A stretch of DNA of 64,000 nucleotides, from positions 1 to 64,000 of the forward strand of contig JAIELF010000018.1 in NCBI GenBank assembly GCA_019753235.1, read 5' to 3'. Under the pieces are notes generated by a model. That model did not search any database, was not told where the DNA came from, and saw only the letters and a list, made by a program, of their open reading frames with translations. This DNA comes from a bacterium (GTDB taxonomy: Bacteria; Planctomycetota; Planctomycetia; Kolteriales; Kolteriaceae). How positions within the stretch are numbered: the stretch's first letter is position 1; every line of letters starts with the position of its first letter. Positions 41,276 to 50,628 of the stretch are shown here, piece by piece. Position numbers and translations under genes: made by a program.

Positions 41276-41789
41276 GACCCAGCTCCTTTCAAGATAATCG
41301 GTTTCTATCACGGTTCGTTGCGGACGCCTTCACAGACGATTGCTCGTGGTCCGAGTCATTCGTCTGACGGGGCGGAACGGTGAGGTTTTTCGTCAGCAGT
41401 ATTCTGTCAAGGACGCCTCTCTGTTCCACCACGAATCTCTTCGTTGGCAAACTTTTCCCTGATCGATTCATGAAACCAACACGCTTTTGAAGCGTCTCCC
41501 CTTGCTGCCGGTCAGTTGATGCTCGAGGCCACGGAGCGGCATTACTGCTGGTTTGTTTAGCTTGGCGGATCAGTGCTTTCGATGTGGAAGGAGGACATCC
41601 TTAGAGCAGTCACTTCATCCTCGGATGGATCGAAGAGTCCCGCACGAGAAATTCTGCCTGCTCTACGCGTCTTAAAGACGCGAGCCATGGACCGCTGGGG
41701 GCGACTCCGCGGAGAGGCGACGGGAACGCCCAGCATAGGGTTATTCAATCTCCCGAAGAGTCAACATGGAGATGATCGAGGTGTCTGGC
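41276..41789. other. 514-bp non-coding region
   Basis: No supported gene; the short frames on either strand have unconvincing composition. A perfect 17-base palindrome CGCGTCTT-A-AAGACGCG is at 41666-41682. The upstream promoter of the membrane-protein gene (minus) should lie near its left end, and the 3' end of the dehalogenase-like gene abuts its right end. Confidence 0.5.
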
Positions 41790-42800
41790 TCAATCATCCT
41801 TGATCGGCCGGCGGTCGAAGAATTCGAGGATGTGTTGGGCGATCTCATCACCTTTTTCTTCTTGAAGAAAATGGCCGGCATCGCGGATGACGATCGTAGG
41901 TTCGTTCTTTGCCGTTGGAATCAAGTTTAGAAAGGAATCTTCGGTCCCAGAAAAGATGGGGTCGAGATTGGAAAACATCACCAAGGCGGGCTTCTGCCAT
42001 TGCGCCAGCTTCTCTGCCCCCCTCTTGGTGAATTTTATCGACGGATGGTTGGGGGTGATGGGGACCAGTTCGGGAAAGCGAACGGGGCCGACCTTGTAGT
42101 TGAGATCGGGAAAAGGGGCTTCGTAGCCGGCAATCACCTCTTTGGGAAGGGTCGCGACCGTACCGAGCTGAATGACAGCGCCGATGTTCATATCGCGGGT
42201 CTTGGCCGCCATCGCCTTCCACTGCAGAAACGCGACCGCCGCCGCCGCCCGGCGAGGAGTGAAAGCGGGATCCTGAATGGTGACGGGAAGCGACCCCGTC
42301 GGCAAGCCCGTATTCATGATGACGAGCCGAGCAAATCGGTCTTGATGCTCCATCGCCAGGGGGAGTCCCAAAATGCCACCCCAGTCTTGACATACCAGTG
42401 TCACTCTCTGTAGATCTAATTTCTCGATCAGCTCAATGATGGCATTGTAATTCAATTCAAACGTGAAATCCTCGACGCGAGTGGGCTTGTCGGATTTCCC
42501 AAATCCAAGGAGATCCGGAACGATAACCCGGCACCGCGATGAGAGGGGGTGAATCATCTTTCGATAGAGAAAAGACCAGGTCGGCTCGCCGTGCAAGCAG
42601 AGAACGACGTCACCCTTTCCCTCGTCAAGGTAGTGCATTCGTAGCCCATTCGAAAGAGTCACGTAATGAGGCTGAAAGGGATAGTCGGGCAAGTTGCCAA
42701 AGCGTTCGTCGGGCGTGCGGAGAAAGGGAACAGGTGCCGAGAACTCGTCGGCAAGCAGGCTGCTGGTGGCAAATAACAGAAGATGGATGACCGATCGCAT
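41790..42800 (-). CDS. Exported alpha/beta hydrolase of the haloalkane dehalogenase (HLD-I) type
   Basis: A 336-residue protein. The ATG at 42800 follows GGGGGAAG and starts a signal peptide (RSVIHLLLFATSSLLADEFS), which is unusual because known HLDs are cytosolic. The match to the DhlA branch is close in motifs: RTPDERFGNLPDYPF, MHYLDEG, LCLHGEPTWSFLYRKM, and CQDWGG with nucleophile Asp139 followed by halide-binding Trp140. A second Trp (W194 in QWKAM) is at the place of DhlA Trp175, and His310 in DAGHFLQE is the base; the acid is probably Asp in NLDPIFSG. So both halide tryptophans and the triad appear present. It should hydrolyse a halogenated compound in the periplasm; the substrate is unknown. 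Confidence 0.88.
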   Translation of the reverse strand: MRSVIHLLLFATSSLLADEFSAPVPFLRTPDERFGNLPDYPFQPHYVTLSNGLRMHYLDEGKGDVVLCLHGEPTWSFLYRKMIHPLSSRCRVIVPDLLGFGKSDKPTRVEDFTFELNYNAIIELIEKLDLQRVTLVCQDWGGILGLPLAMEHQDRFARLVIMNTGLPTGSLPVTIQDPAFTPRRAAAAVAFLQWKAMAAKTRDMNIGAVIQLGTVATLPKEVIAGYEAPFPDLNYKVGPVRFPELVPITPNHPSIKFTKRGAEKLAQWQKPALVMFSNLDPIFSGTEDSFLNLIPTAKNEPTIVIRDAGHFLQEEKGDEIAQHILEFFDRRPIKDD

Positions 42801-42989
42801 GACTTCCCCCAGATGCAGTACTCCCGGCAATGAATGCCATGATAGCTGTTTGCTTCGTCGAAGACATAGGGCCGGCAGGGTCATTTGCTTCTTGCTGGAA
42901 TTTCGTGTTTCCGTTGTGAGGGATCGGGTGGATGGTTGTTAGGCTGAGAGAATAGAAACTCCTTTGAACCGATCATCAACGGTGAATCA

Positions 42990-43532
42990 ATGGCGACTCC
43001 GCTGCTCCAAAGACCAGAACTCGATGATTACTCACGTTTTGCCGGGAGAATTATCTTCCAACGATTTCCGAATTGGCCAGCAAGCAGCACGGTACAGAAG
43101 TCTGGTTCTGGAAATAAATCGCACATTGAATTCCGAATCACTTGCCCGAATCCAGGTGTAAAAGATGGACTTATTCTTTCAACTCGAGGGGATGAACTGA
43201 CGGTCTGTTTTCATGCTTGCCACATTCATTTCAATAGTTACGACGAGTCCATGAAACTGGACGACATCAAGGAATGTCTTGATCTTGTGGAGGAAATCCT
43301 TGCGGACAGGGTCGGTTGTATTTCCTGCTACGGGCAGGATCGTCTCTATGGAGATTTCTTCCGGGCGTTACCAGTCCCCACTCCCATCGATTTTCCCTTT
43401 CAGAGAACGCCGATCGATCTCGTCAGTCTTCGCACATGGACGGGCCAACACGATCGCGATGAAGAGAGGCGGAGGCCGAGCTTTTTCGCGACCATCGTTG
43501 GTTGGTTCCTGACCAAGTTTGAACGCCGTTGA
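42990..43532 (+). CDS. Hypothetical protein with base composition unlike its neighbours
   Basis: A 180-residue protein without signal peptide or membrane segment in its first 160 residues. The DNA from about 43000 to 43400 is visibly richer in A+T than the flanking genes and uses codons such as TTT, ATT and AAA more often. The composition looks like a real globular protein (IEFRITCPNPGVKDGLILST and KLDDIKECLDLVEEILADR, the latter an amphipathic helix). I recognise no family. Such isolated AT-richer genes are often acquired. It could be an immunity-like or orphan protein. No ribosome-binding site stands out. Confidence 0.6.
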   Translation: MATPLLQRPELDDYSRFAGRIIFQRFPNWPASSTVQKSGSGNKSHIEFRITCPNPGVKDGLILSTRGDELTVCFHACHIHFNSYDESMKLDDIKECLDLVEEILADRVGCISCYGQDRLYGDFFRALPVPTPIDFPFQRTPIDLVSLRTWTGQHDRDEERRRPSFFATIVGWFLTKFERR

Positions 43533-43647
43533 CATAACTCAGGATTTCTTTGCCAAGTGTGAAGCAGTTTTCCGAAAGGTGATAGCATTGGTTCGAAGGT
43601 ACGAACATCCGCGTTTGGGAATGGAAAGAGATTGCGTTGAGGGAGTT

Positions 43648-44475
43648 TTAGGGGTCGGAGAGTGGTTCGCTGGGGCTTGTGCTGCTGGGAAGAGGAAGAT
43701 CAATGATCGGCTCTTCAATGCGAGGTGGGGCCAACGGCGCGGGGGCCGGCGGGTCGGTAAGAAGCTTGCTCGGCGAAGTGCCACTGGGGTCGGTCGGAAT
43801 GGGTTTTGTTGCGTTCGGAGAGGCAGAGTCTGGAAAGTCCTCGGAGGTAGGACTCGCGTTCTTCGGGCGATAGTCGAACGTTCGTTCATCCTGAAAGACG
43901 CGACCGTCGAGCGTGGTAAAGCGAACGGTCGCCTTCCAACGCTTCGCTTGTTCAAGAGCCGGCATCGGGACAATCACTTGATAACCATTGGCTAAGATCG
44001 ATGCCTTCCAAGTCGAGCGGAGCCGGTCGGTCTCGAGCTGCCAATCGGCCACGGGCTTGATGACGCCACTTTCCTGGACGGCGGCTAATTCGAGATGGAC
44101 TTGCCCTGGGCATTTGAAGGCGTCGCCGTCGTAATCATGACAAACGATCATGAATTGCACCGAGTCGTCGATCCCGTTTCGATCGACATCCTTAATGCCG
44201 GTACTCATCGCAAGAGATACTCGACTCATCGCTTCCCGCCTGTAGACCGTGTCAGGCGTTTCTTTGCTGGCAGGACTATTGCAAGGTCCGGCGGGGCCCT
44301 TCATCATCGCTTCAAGTGTATGGACCTCGGCACTTTTCTGCGAGATTTGGCGACGGAGTTCGCGGACCTGTCGATTGCGATAGCGCAGCTCCGCCTCGAC
44401 CAGGTCGCGATGATGGCAACCGGTAAGGGGAATCGCCAATAGGGCCAAAAGCCCCCAGCAACCAACCTGCCGCAC
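43648..44475 (-). CDS. Predicted lipoprotein, unknown function
   Basis: A 275-residue protein with a GTG start and GAGGG upstream. The signal peptide ends in a lipobox LLAIPLTGC (Cys20), then HH, a coiled-coil segment (about 25-60, EAELRYRNRQVRELRRQISQ) and a central beta domain that includes KDVDRNGIDDSVQFMIVCHD and VHLELAAVQESG. The C-terminal 70 residues are Pro/Ser-rich and repetitive (PSEPLSDP-like). It resembles planctomycete lipoproteins with no known role. It converges on the orphan gene at 42990-43532. Confidence 0.78.
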   Translation of the reverse strand: MRQVGCWGLLALLAIPLTGCHHRDLVEAELRYRNRQVRELRRQISQKSAEVHTLEAMMKGPAGPCNSPASKETPDTVYRREAMSRVSLAMSTGIKDVDRNGIDDSVQFMIVCHDYDGDAFKCPGQVHLELAAVQESGVIKPVADWQLETDRLRSTWKASILANGYQVIVPMPALEQAKRWKATVRFTTLDGRVFQDERTFDYRPKNASPTSEDFPDSASPNATKPIPTDPSGTSPSKLLTDPPAPAPLAPPRIEEPIIDLPLPSSTSPSEPLSDP

Positions 44476-44762
44476 GTTTGAACCCTCGTGCGATTTCTAC
44501 CCTGCTCACAGTTATCCAGACGCGAAGCAGAGGAACTCGCTCAACAAGGGTATCGGCCGACAACAGCGGTCGGGGAGACCTTGCGGGCAGGAACGAGGCA
44601 TCGTCTAAGAGGTAATTCAGGGAAAGATCGGCAAAATCAACGCAGAACACCCGTCTTTCGCAAAGATCCCAAGCTTCGCAAACAGCGAAGATTGCGGGAG
44701 ATTCGCCTTGGGATCATTCGTGCGGGAGTGGCTTAGCCACTTGCTCGATCGACTCCTGTCCC

Positions 44763-45380
44763 TTAACCCTCTTGTTTGGGCGTCGGCATGATACCCTCGG
44801 GCATGCGATCGATGACTCGGTCAGCAAGCCCGTAGCCGACGGCTTCGTCGGAGGAAAGGAACTTGTCGCGATCGGTGTCTCGTTCAATTTCTTCGAGGCT
44901 TCGTCCGGAGTGGCGAATGAGAATCTCGTTGAGTCTCTTCTTCAGCCGGCGGAACTCATTGAAATGGATTTCGAGATCGGTCGCCGTCCCTTCGGAGCCG
45001 GCAAGCGGTTGGTGGATCATGACGCGTGAATTGGGGAGACAGAATCGTTTCCCCTTGGTGCCGGCGGTAAGGAGAACGGCTCCCATGCTGGCGCACTGCC
45101 CGATGCAGTAGGTGGCGACATCGCAGGTGACAAACTGCATCGTGTCGTAGATGCCCAGGCCAGCCGTGACCGAGCCCCCCGGGCTATTGATGTAGAGATG
45201 GATGTCGGCCTTGGGGTCGTCGAACTGAAGGAACAGCAACTGGGCGATGATCAGATTGGCGACGTTGTCGTCGACTTGCGTCCCGAGAAAAATGATCCGA
45301 TCCTTGAGGAGTCGGCTGAAGATGTCCATGGCCCGCTCTTCGCGGCCGCTCTTCTCGACGACATACGGGATAAGGGGCAT
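44763..45380 (-). CDS. clpP: ATP-dependent Clp protease proteolytic subunit, first of a tandem pair
   Basis: A 205-residue ClpP peptidase subunit. AAGGAG lies just upstream of the ATG. The catalytic triad is complete: Ser98 (GQCASMG), His123 (MIHQP) and Asp172 (DTDRDKF). [12 protein letters not shown] is the oxyanion strand. It forms a ring barrel that degrades proteins fed by a Clp ATPase in the cytosol. Its partner ClpX is not adjacent. A second, more divergent clpP lies directly upstream on the same strand (45444-46076), so the two are probably cotranscribed and may form mixed rings. Confidence 0.95.
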   Translation of the reverse strand: MPLIPYVVEKSGREERAMDIFSRLLKDRIIFLGTQVDDNVANLIIAQLLFLQFDDPKADIHLYINSPGGSVTAGLGIYDTMQFVTCDVATYCIGQCASMGAVLLTAGTKGKRFCLPNSRVMIHQPLAGSEGTATDLEIHFNEFRRLKKRLNEILIRHSGRSLEEIERDTDRDKFLSSDEAVGYGLADRVIDRMPEGIMPTPKQEG

Positions 45381-45443
45381 GCACAGCTCCTTGAGTGAAT
45401 GGGTTTCGGCTGGGAAATGGATCGGCCTCGTGCCGACTCCTTT

Positions 45444-46076
45444 TTACTCAGGAATTTCCATCTTTTTATCGGGCAAATGCTCAAGTACATCATCGACCAA
45501 GCCATATTCTTTGGCCTGCGGCGCGGTCAAGTAGCGATCTCGCTCGGTGTCGGCGGCCACGCGATCGATCGGTTGGCCGGTGTGCTTCGCGATGATCTCG
45601 TTGATGATCTTCTTCATGCGAAGGATCTCATCGACTTGTACTTCGATGTCGGAAACTTGTCCCCCCACGCCGCCGTGCGGTTGGTGAATCATGACGGTGG
45701 AATGGGGTAGCGCGAAACGTTTCCCCTTGGTGCCGCCGGCCAAAAGGACGGCCGCCCCGCTGGCTGCCATGCCAATGACGTAGGTAGCGACAGGACATTC
45801 GAGGAATTGCATGGTGTCGTAGACGGCCAGCGTCGACGTGACCGAGCCGCCGGGACTGTTGATGTAGAAATGGATCTCCTGCTTTTTGTTTTCGTACTGC
45901 AGGTAGAGCATTTTCATCACCGTCAGATTGGCACTGTAATCGTTGATCTCCCCCTCCAGGAAGATGATGCGATTCTCGAGCAGCAAATCCCCCAGCGTCA
46001 TTTGCCGCTGTCGAGCGTAGTCTCTCGAACGCTGTGCTAAAGGGTGAAATTGCTCTGACGAATTCATGTCGAACAT
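45444..46076 (-). CDS. clpP: ATP-dependent Clp protease proteolytic subunit, second of a tandem pair
   Basis: A 210-residue ClpP paralogue. The start at 46076 is chosen because GAGAGGG is 6 bases upstream; a second ATG is three codons downstream at 46067. The triad residues are Ser106 (MAASGAA), His131 (MIHQP) and an Asp in TERDRYL. It differs from its neighbour in the serine loop (MAASGAAVLLAGG has a residue order different from CASMGAVLL) and in the N-terminal extension (MFDMNSSEQFHPLAQRSRDY), which is longer than in the other copy. It precedes the first copy with a 63-base gap. Confidence 0.92.
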   Translation of the reverse strand: MFDMNSSEQFHPLAQRSRDYARQRQMTLGDLLLENRIIFLEGEINDYSANLTVMKMLYLQYENKKQEIHFYINSPGGSVTSTLAVYDTMQFLECPVATYVIGMAASGAAVLLAGGTKGKRFALPHSTVMIHQPHGGVGGQVSDIEVQVDEILRMKKIINEIIAKHTGQPIDRVAADTERDRYLTAPQAKEYGLVDDVLEHLPDKKMEIPE

Positions 46077-46305
46077 GTCGGCCCTCTCTTGTCCATCATC
46101 GAGACCGCGACTGGCGACCCGCTTCATCATGTTAGCGAGCGCTGCCCATGAGGCTAGGCCAAGCCGGCCGTCAGACCAAACAGGAGTTCCTGATGTTCGC
46201 GCCAGATCCGCTTCGAACGATGCGCCCTTCGGCAGAAAATCTCTCGCGAATTCAGGCCCCTTTTTCGTGGACCGCGACGGTACGCGCTGCGATGGACGTA
46301 CCCAT

Positions 46306-48468
46306 TTAGCCAGCATTTGCTTCTGGCAGAGTCAGCGGAATGCCCAGTTCATCAAGCGCTTGCCGAAGTTCGGGGAGTTTCTCGGTGGCAATCGACAAAG
46401 CCGACGGGCCAAGACGTTCGGCAAAGAGGCTCGCGGTTCGTGGATGCTGCAAAAGTCCATCAGCCACCAGCGGGCTCTCGGCCGACACGACGACGATCTG
46501 CCGAGCCGAAAGAGAGAGCCCCGTGACCGCACGCAGCAGCAGACGAACGCTGTCGGGTGGATCTTGCCCTGTACGTCGGCGAAACCACTGGTCGATGAAT
46601 TCGCCTCGGAGGCCTTGTTCGAAGGCTCTTTCAATCGATTCTCGCGTGACGCGAAAATGAAAGGCTCCCTGTTTGTCCGCCGTCGAGGCAAGGTCGCTGA
46701 TTCGGCGGATCTCCGATTCCAACATCAAATCAGACGTTTCGAGATTCACCTTAAGGATGGTCCCATCGGGCGAGCATTGCACGCAGGGCTGCGGTTCGAG
46801 TCGGTAATCTCTCGACGCGGTGAGCCTAAGGTTCTTGAAAGCGCCCTCTTGCTCTTCGACCAGCACCATGCGGTCGGTAAGCCGGGCCGCCACCAAACCG
46901 CGTGCAAGAGCATCTTCGAGATCCGCAGCGCTCGCGAATTCGAAAAGCGTCGCCTGCGAGTAGATCGTCAATCGCTCGCGTTTTTGGCTCCAGGTGCGGA
47001 TCGATTCCTCGACTCCCCCGGGGAGAGTGCGCCCGCTTTGATCCTGCAAAAGTTGAATAATTTGTTCGGGTTGCAGTCCCGCTTCGAGACCGTGGTAGAT
47101 GCTGCCGGGGGTCAGTTCGAGCGTCATCGCTGCCCCCGAGCTTCGTGGCTCGGCAAACAGAATAAGTTGAACTAAGAGTTCGATCGAAAGCGCCTGTCGA
47201 TAAACGATCAGTTGATGGTTCGGCTGTACCAAAAGTGAGACAGGATACTTTGGTGCCGGCTCGATGTTCTCGGCAATGCCGACAAACTGTTTGCCGCGCG
47301 GTGTGAGACGAACTATCGGCGAGGTCTCTTGTAGGTCAGCCGCCTCGACGAGCCCTGCTTGATACAGCAAGCCGAGCACAAACCCCCGGACCCAGGTTCG
47401 GCACAGCGTGGCTCGCTCGGCCGGCAAGCGCATGGGACCGGTCGGCTCGCCTGCTCCGTTCCAAGGCGCGACGCTCGATTCGAGGGCCCTCGCCAACGAT
47501 TCCAGCGTTGCGCCTTCTTCTGCGGGCAAAAGCGAAAGCCAAAGGAGAATCAATTGTCTGCTGACGACGACATCGGACGAAAAGGTTCCGACCGGGACAT
47601 CCGTGCCAAGCTCGTTCCAATCTTCCAGCGTCACCAAGCCTCTGCCGATGATTCGCGAGAGGGCGGCCAAATCGTCGGGCCAAACCTGCCATAGCGGGGC
47701 CGTCGGAGATTGCTCTTCCACCACGGGATCAAGCCAACCCTGGTCGAGCGCCAACTGATAGATCATCAGACCCGGGTCAGGGACACGAACCAGCGAATCC
47801 AGAGTCTCGGCCGCCAGAAGCGGGTTAAGGGTCAATCGCTCGCGATCTTTTTTGAACAGGAGACGCTGTTGGGTTCGCTTGATGGGGGCGAGCCAAGTCA
47901 TCTGCCAAAGGATGGCCAATCGCATGGGCCATTCCCAGCCGTCGGCCTGGCGAAAACTTCCCGCCGGCTTTTCTGATGGGAGAGGGGACTCGATCTCGAA
48001 AGAGGAAAACGTTTGGCTGACGATCGGGCCGGCCAACGTGACCAACGGCAGCGATGCCGGGCTCGCCCCGGTGACGACATCAAAACGAACGATGGGATCG
48101 TCCGTTGTATTCCGTTTCATCGCCAGGATGCCCATCTCGAGGAACTCGAGCAGCAACGTGTAAGGGGACTCGACGCCGACCGACTCCAAGACAGCAATGG
48201 CATGGTCCCATCGCCAAGGAACAAAGGGGGATCGCCGTAAGACCGCGACCGCGCGTGTTCCCCCTTCGCCGTGACGATCGAGCATTTTGGCGAGGGCTTT
48301 CTCGTTGCCGAGCGTCTTAATCAATTGCTCGACAGGGTCATCCAGCCTTTTGGCTCGGCTAAATCGAGAGGCTTGCTCGCAGACTCCCTGAAGGAGGTCG
48401 GCGGAGTAGCGAGAAAGGTACTGACGGTACTGATCCAGAAGTATTTCGTGCATGGTCCCATCGTTCAT
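46306..48468 (-). CDS. Helicase-associated protein with XPB partner (Helicase_C_3-like domain)
   Basis: A 720-residue protein. The start overlaps the stop of the small gene upstream (ATGA at 48465-48468). The N-terminal 380 residues are helical winged-helix-like repeats. The middle (about 385-560) looks like the Helicase_C_3 or XPB-interacting domain seen in actinobacterial helicase-associated proteins (PVSLLVQPNHQLIVYRQAL, GSIYHGLEAGLQPEQIIQLL). The C-terminal part has PPDSVRLLLRAVTGLSLSAR. No ATPase motif is present, so it is not a helicase itself. The XPB gene lies directly upstream on the same strand. In bacteria this pair is conserved, which suggests a complex for DNA repair. Confidence 0.82.
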   Translation of the reverse strand: MNDGTMHEILLDQYRQYLSRYSADLLQGVCEQASRFSRAKRLDDPVEQLIKTLGNEKALAKMLDRHGEGGTRAVAVLRRSPFVPWRWDHAIAVLESVGVESPYTLLLEFLEMGILAMKRNTTDDPIVRFDVVTGASPASLPLVTLAGPIVSQTFSSFEIESPLPSEKPAGSFRQADGWEWPMRLAILWQMTWLAPIKRTQQRLLFKKDRERLTLNPLLAAETLDSLVRVPDPGLMIYQLALDQGWLDPVVEEQSPTAPLWQVWPDDLAALSRIIGRGLVTLEDWNELGTDVPVGTFSSDVVVSRQLILLWLSLLPAEEGATLESLARALESSVAPWNGAGEPTGPMRLPAERATLCRTWVRGFVLGLLYQAGLVEAADLQETSPIVRLTPRGKQFVGIAENIEPAPKYPVSLLVQPNHQLIVYRQALSIELLVQLILFAEPRSSGAAMTLELTPGSIYHGLEAGLQPEQIIQLLQDQSGRTLPGGVEESIRTWSQKRERLTIYSQATLFEFASAADLEDALARGLVAARLTDRMVLVEEQEGAFKNLRLTASRDYRLEPQPCVQCSPDGTILKVNLETSDLMLESEIRRISDLASTADKQGAFHFRVTRESIERAFEQGLRGEFIDQWFRRRTGQDPPDSVRLLLRAVTGLSLSARQIVVVSAESPLVADGLLQHPRTASLFAERLGPSALSIATEKLPELRQALDELGIPLTLPEANAG

Positions 48469-48776
48469 GAGGTGGAAACGATTCGAGGCGTGTGGCCGAT
48501 CTTCTTGAGTTCCGCGACGAGTTCATCGACCTTCTCGGGCACCACCAAAAGAACATCGTCGCAGAGCTGCCCCACGATCAATCGGCTGAGTTTAGGTCGC
48601 GAGAGAAGTTCGTACGTCAGCGTTTGATCAGCCGTGCGAACGAGGGAAACGCTCCGGTGGACTTTGACCGGAATCTTCGCGTTGGGAGGTCTTCCCCCCG
48701 GTCCGAAACCGCCGCTCCATTCGTTCAAGCCATCGCTCCTTGCTGGTGGGGCGATCGACCATGGATCCGACCGCAC
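48465..48776 (-). CDS. Small protein between XPB and its partner, unknown
   Basis: A 103-residue frame with a GTG start at 48776, ending in an ATGA overlap with the helicase-associated gene. The first 38 residues are Gly/Pro-rich and may not be translated if the true start is later. The C-terminal part (about residues 40-103, VSLVRTADQTLTYELLSRPK then LIVGQLCDDVLLVVPEKVDE) looks like a small alpha/beta domain. Position and overlap argue that it is real and works with XPB and the helicase-associated protein. I recognise no family. Confidence 0.6.
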   Translation of the reverse strand: MRSDPWSIAPPARSDGLNEWSGGFGPGGRPPNAKIPVKVHRSVSLVRTADQTLTYELLSRPKLSRLIVGQLCDDVLLVVPEKVDELVAELKKIGHTPRIVSTS

Positions 48777-48918
48777 CTCGCCGTTTTATGGAACTACGCG
48801 GGGTCAGAGCTCATGAAGATCCGATTTGTAAGCCCGATGTTGGTAGTCTCCTTTCGCCCCTCGCCGTCGTCGACGCCCGTTTTCGAGAGAAATTATGCCT
48901 TCTGGTCGGATGGTTTTC

Positions 48919-50628
48919 TCAGGAAGAGGCGGCTTCGACGGCCGCGAAGACTTCTTGCTCGTCGCGGATTTCGTACTTGTAGCCCTGCTCGGTGAGGAAG
49001 AGTTGGCGATGATGGGCAAAGTCCAGCTCTTTGGTGTCGCGGGTCACAATGGTGTAGAAGTGGGCCGCCTCGCGACCTGATTTGGGTCGAAGAATTCGCC
49101 CCAGACGCTGGGCCTCCTCTTGCCGGCTGCCGAAGGCACCGGAAACCTGGATCAAGACGTTCGCGTCGGGCAAATCGAGAGCGAAGTTGCCGACCTTCGA
49201 GAGGATCAGCGAGCGAATCTCGCCATCGCGGAACTTCCCGTACAGCGACTCCCGCTCTGATTGCGTGGTTTGCCCGGTGATCAGCGGGATCTCGAATCGC
49301 TTTGAAAGCCGCCGAAGCTGATCGAGATACTGACCGATGATCAGGACACGACTTTCGCCGTGCAGCGAGAGGAGTTGTTCGCACAAATCATCTTTCACAG
49401 GGTTTTCGCTGGCGAGTCGAAACTGTTGGCGAAGCTCGGCAACCGCGTATTCCATTCGCATTTCGTTCGGCAAAGAGCAGCGGACTTCGGTGCAGTCGGC
49501 CTCGGCGATCCATCCCTTCGATTCAAGCACTCGCCAGGGGACGTCGTATTTTTTGGGGCCGATCAGCGTGAAGACGTCTCCTTCTCGTCCATCTTCGCGC
49601 ACCAGCGTTGCCGTCAATCCGAGTCGCCGCCGAGCTTGAATATCGGCCGTCACACGAAAGACCGGCGCGGGCAGAAGATGGACCTCGTCGTAAATGATGA
49701 GACCCCAATCTCGCTTGTTGAAGATCTCGAAGTGTGGGAAGTCTTCGTTCTTTGCAGGCCGATAGGTGACGATCTGGTACGTCGCCAATGTAACCGGCGC
49801 GATGGTTTTGGTTTCGCCGGTAAACTCCCCGAGCAACGAGGGATCGAGATCTGTTTTGTCCAGGATTTCGCGATGCCATTGCTTCACCGACGTGATGCTG
49901 GTCGTCAGAATCAGCGTCGACTTTTGCAGTTTGGTCATGGCGCAGATTCCGACGATGGTCTTGCCGGCTCCACAGGGCAACACCACCACGCCGCTTCCGC
50001 CGCGAACATCGCCCCCCGCGTGATAAACGTCCACCGCGTCGCTCTGATAGTCTCGGACTCGGAAGTCTTGCCCGCTGCGGGCCTTCTCGCGTAGGGCCAT
50101 CGGCAACGAGGTCCCTTCGACGTAGCCGGCCACATCCTCGGCTGGGTAGCCGACGGTGATGAGGGCTTGTTTCACAACGCCGCGAAACTTCTCCTCGATT
50201 CGGCAACAGGATTCATCGATGGGATCGTTGAAGAATTCTTTGAGTGATTTCTGACGAGCCAGTTCCTCGAATAGGGGGCGATCCTCACAGACCAATCGAA
50301 GTTTGCCTGGCTGCGAATCGCGCGTAATGCGGACGCGACCGTATCGGCTGACGCGGTCCTTGATGTCGGTCGGGATGTTGCCAGGAAGCGGAAACTTGCT
50401 GAACTCAATCAGGACTCGGACCATCTCGTCTGCGGTCATGCCGGTGGCGGCGGCGTTCCACAAAGAGAGATCGGTTAGACGGTATTGGTGAAAATGCTCG
50501 GGGCTCTTCTCGAGTTCAGCAAAGGGGGCCAGCGAGTCGCGGGCGGCGGGATACTTCGGGTTATCCACTTCCAGCAGAATCGACCGGTCGCTTTGGACGA
50601 TAAGCGGATTCAAGGGATCGTAGGTCAT
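48919..50628 (-). CDS. Bacterial XPB/Rad25-type DNA helicase
   Basis: A 569-residue superfamily 2 helicase that should unwind DNA 3'-5' with ATP in nucleotide excision repair-like pathways. Motifs: an N-terminal damage-recognition-like domain (to about 190), VRDYQSDAVD, Walker A PCGAGKTI (218-225), DEVH (314-317), TATLVRED with the XPB-specific RED triad (344-346), and a helicase C half with FGSRQEEAQRLGRILRPK. RED and the thumb are hallmarks of XPB rather than RecQ or UvrB. It is followed by the small gene and the helicase-associated partner on the same strand. The upstream ribosome-binding site is weak. Confidence 0.95.
   Translation of the reverse strand: MTYDPLNPLIVQSDRSILLEVDNPKYPAARDSLAPFAELEKSPEHFHQYRLTDLSLWNAAATGMTADEMVRVLIEFSKFPLPGNIPTDIKDRVSRYGRVRITRDSQPGKLRLVCEDRPLFEELARQKSLKEFFNDPIDESCCRIEEKFRGVVKQALITVGYPAEDVAGYVEGTSLPMALREKARSGQDFRVRDYQSDAVDVYHAGGDVRGGSGVVVLPCGAGKTIVGICAMTKLQKSTLILTTSITSVKQWHREILDKTDLDPSLLGEFTGETKTIAPVTLATYQIVTYRPAKNEDFPHFEIFNKRDWGLIIYDEVHLLPAPVFRVTADIQARRRLGLTATLVREDGREGDVFTLIGPKKYDVPWRVLESKGWIAEADCTEVRCSLPNEMRMEYAVAELRQQFRLASENPVKDDLCEQLLSLHGESRVLIIGQYLDQLRRLSKRFEIPLITGQTTQSERESLYGKFRDGEIRSLILSKVGNFALDLPDANVLIQVSGAFGSRQEEAQRLGRILRPKSGREAAHFYTIVTRDTKELDFAHHRQLFLTEQGYKYEIRDEQEVFAAVEAASS

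Noticed and set aside
40732-45447. The 16-base string GCCGACTCCTTTTTAC occurs at 40732-40747 and 45432-45447, each time at the 3' end of a minus-strand gene.
   Set aside because: In a 64-kb window about one 16-base match is expected by chance when both strands are counted, so this does not support a repeated element.
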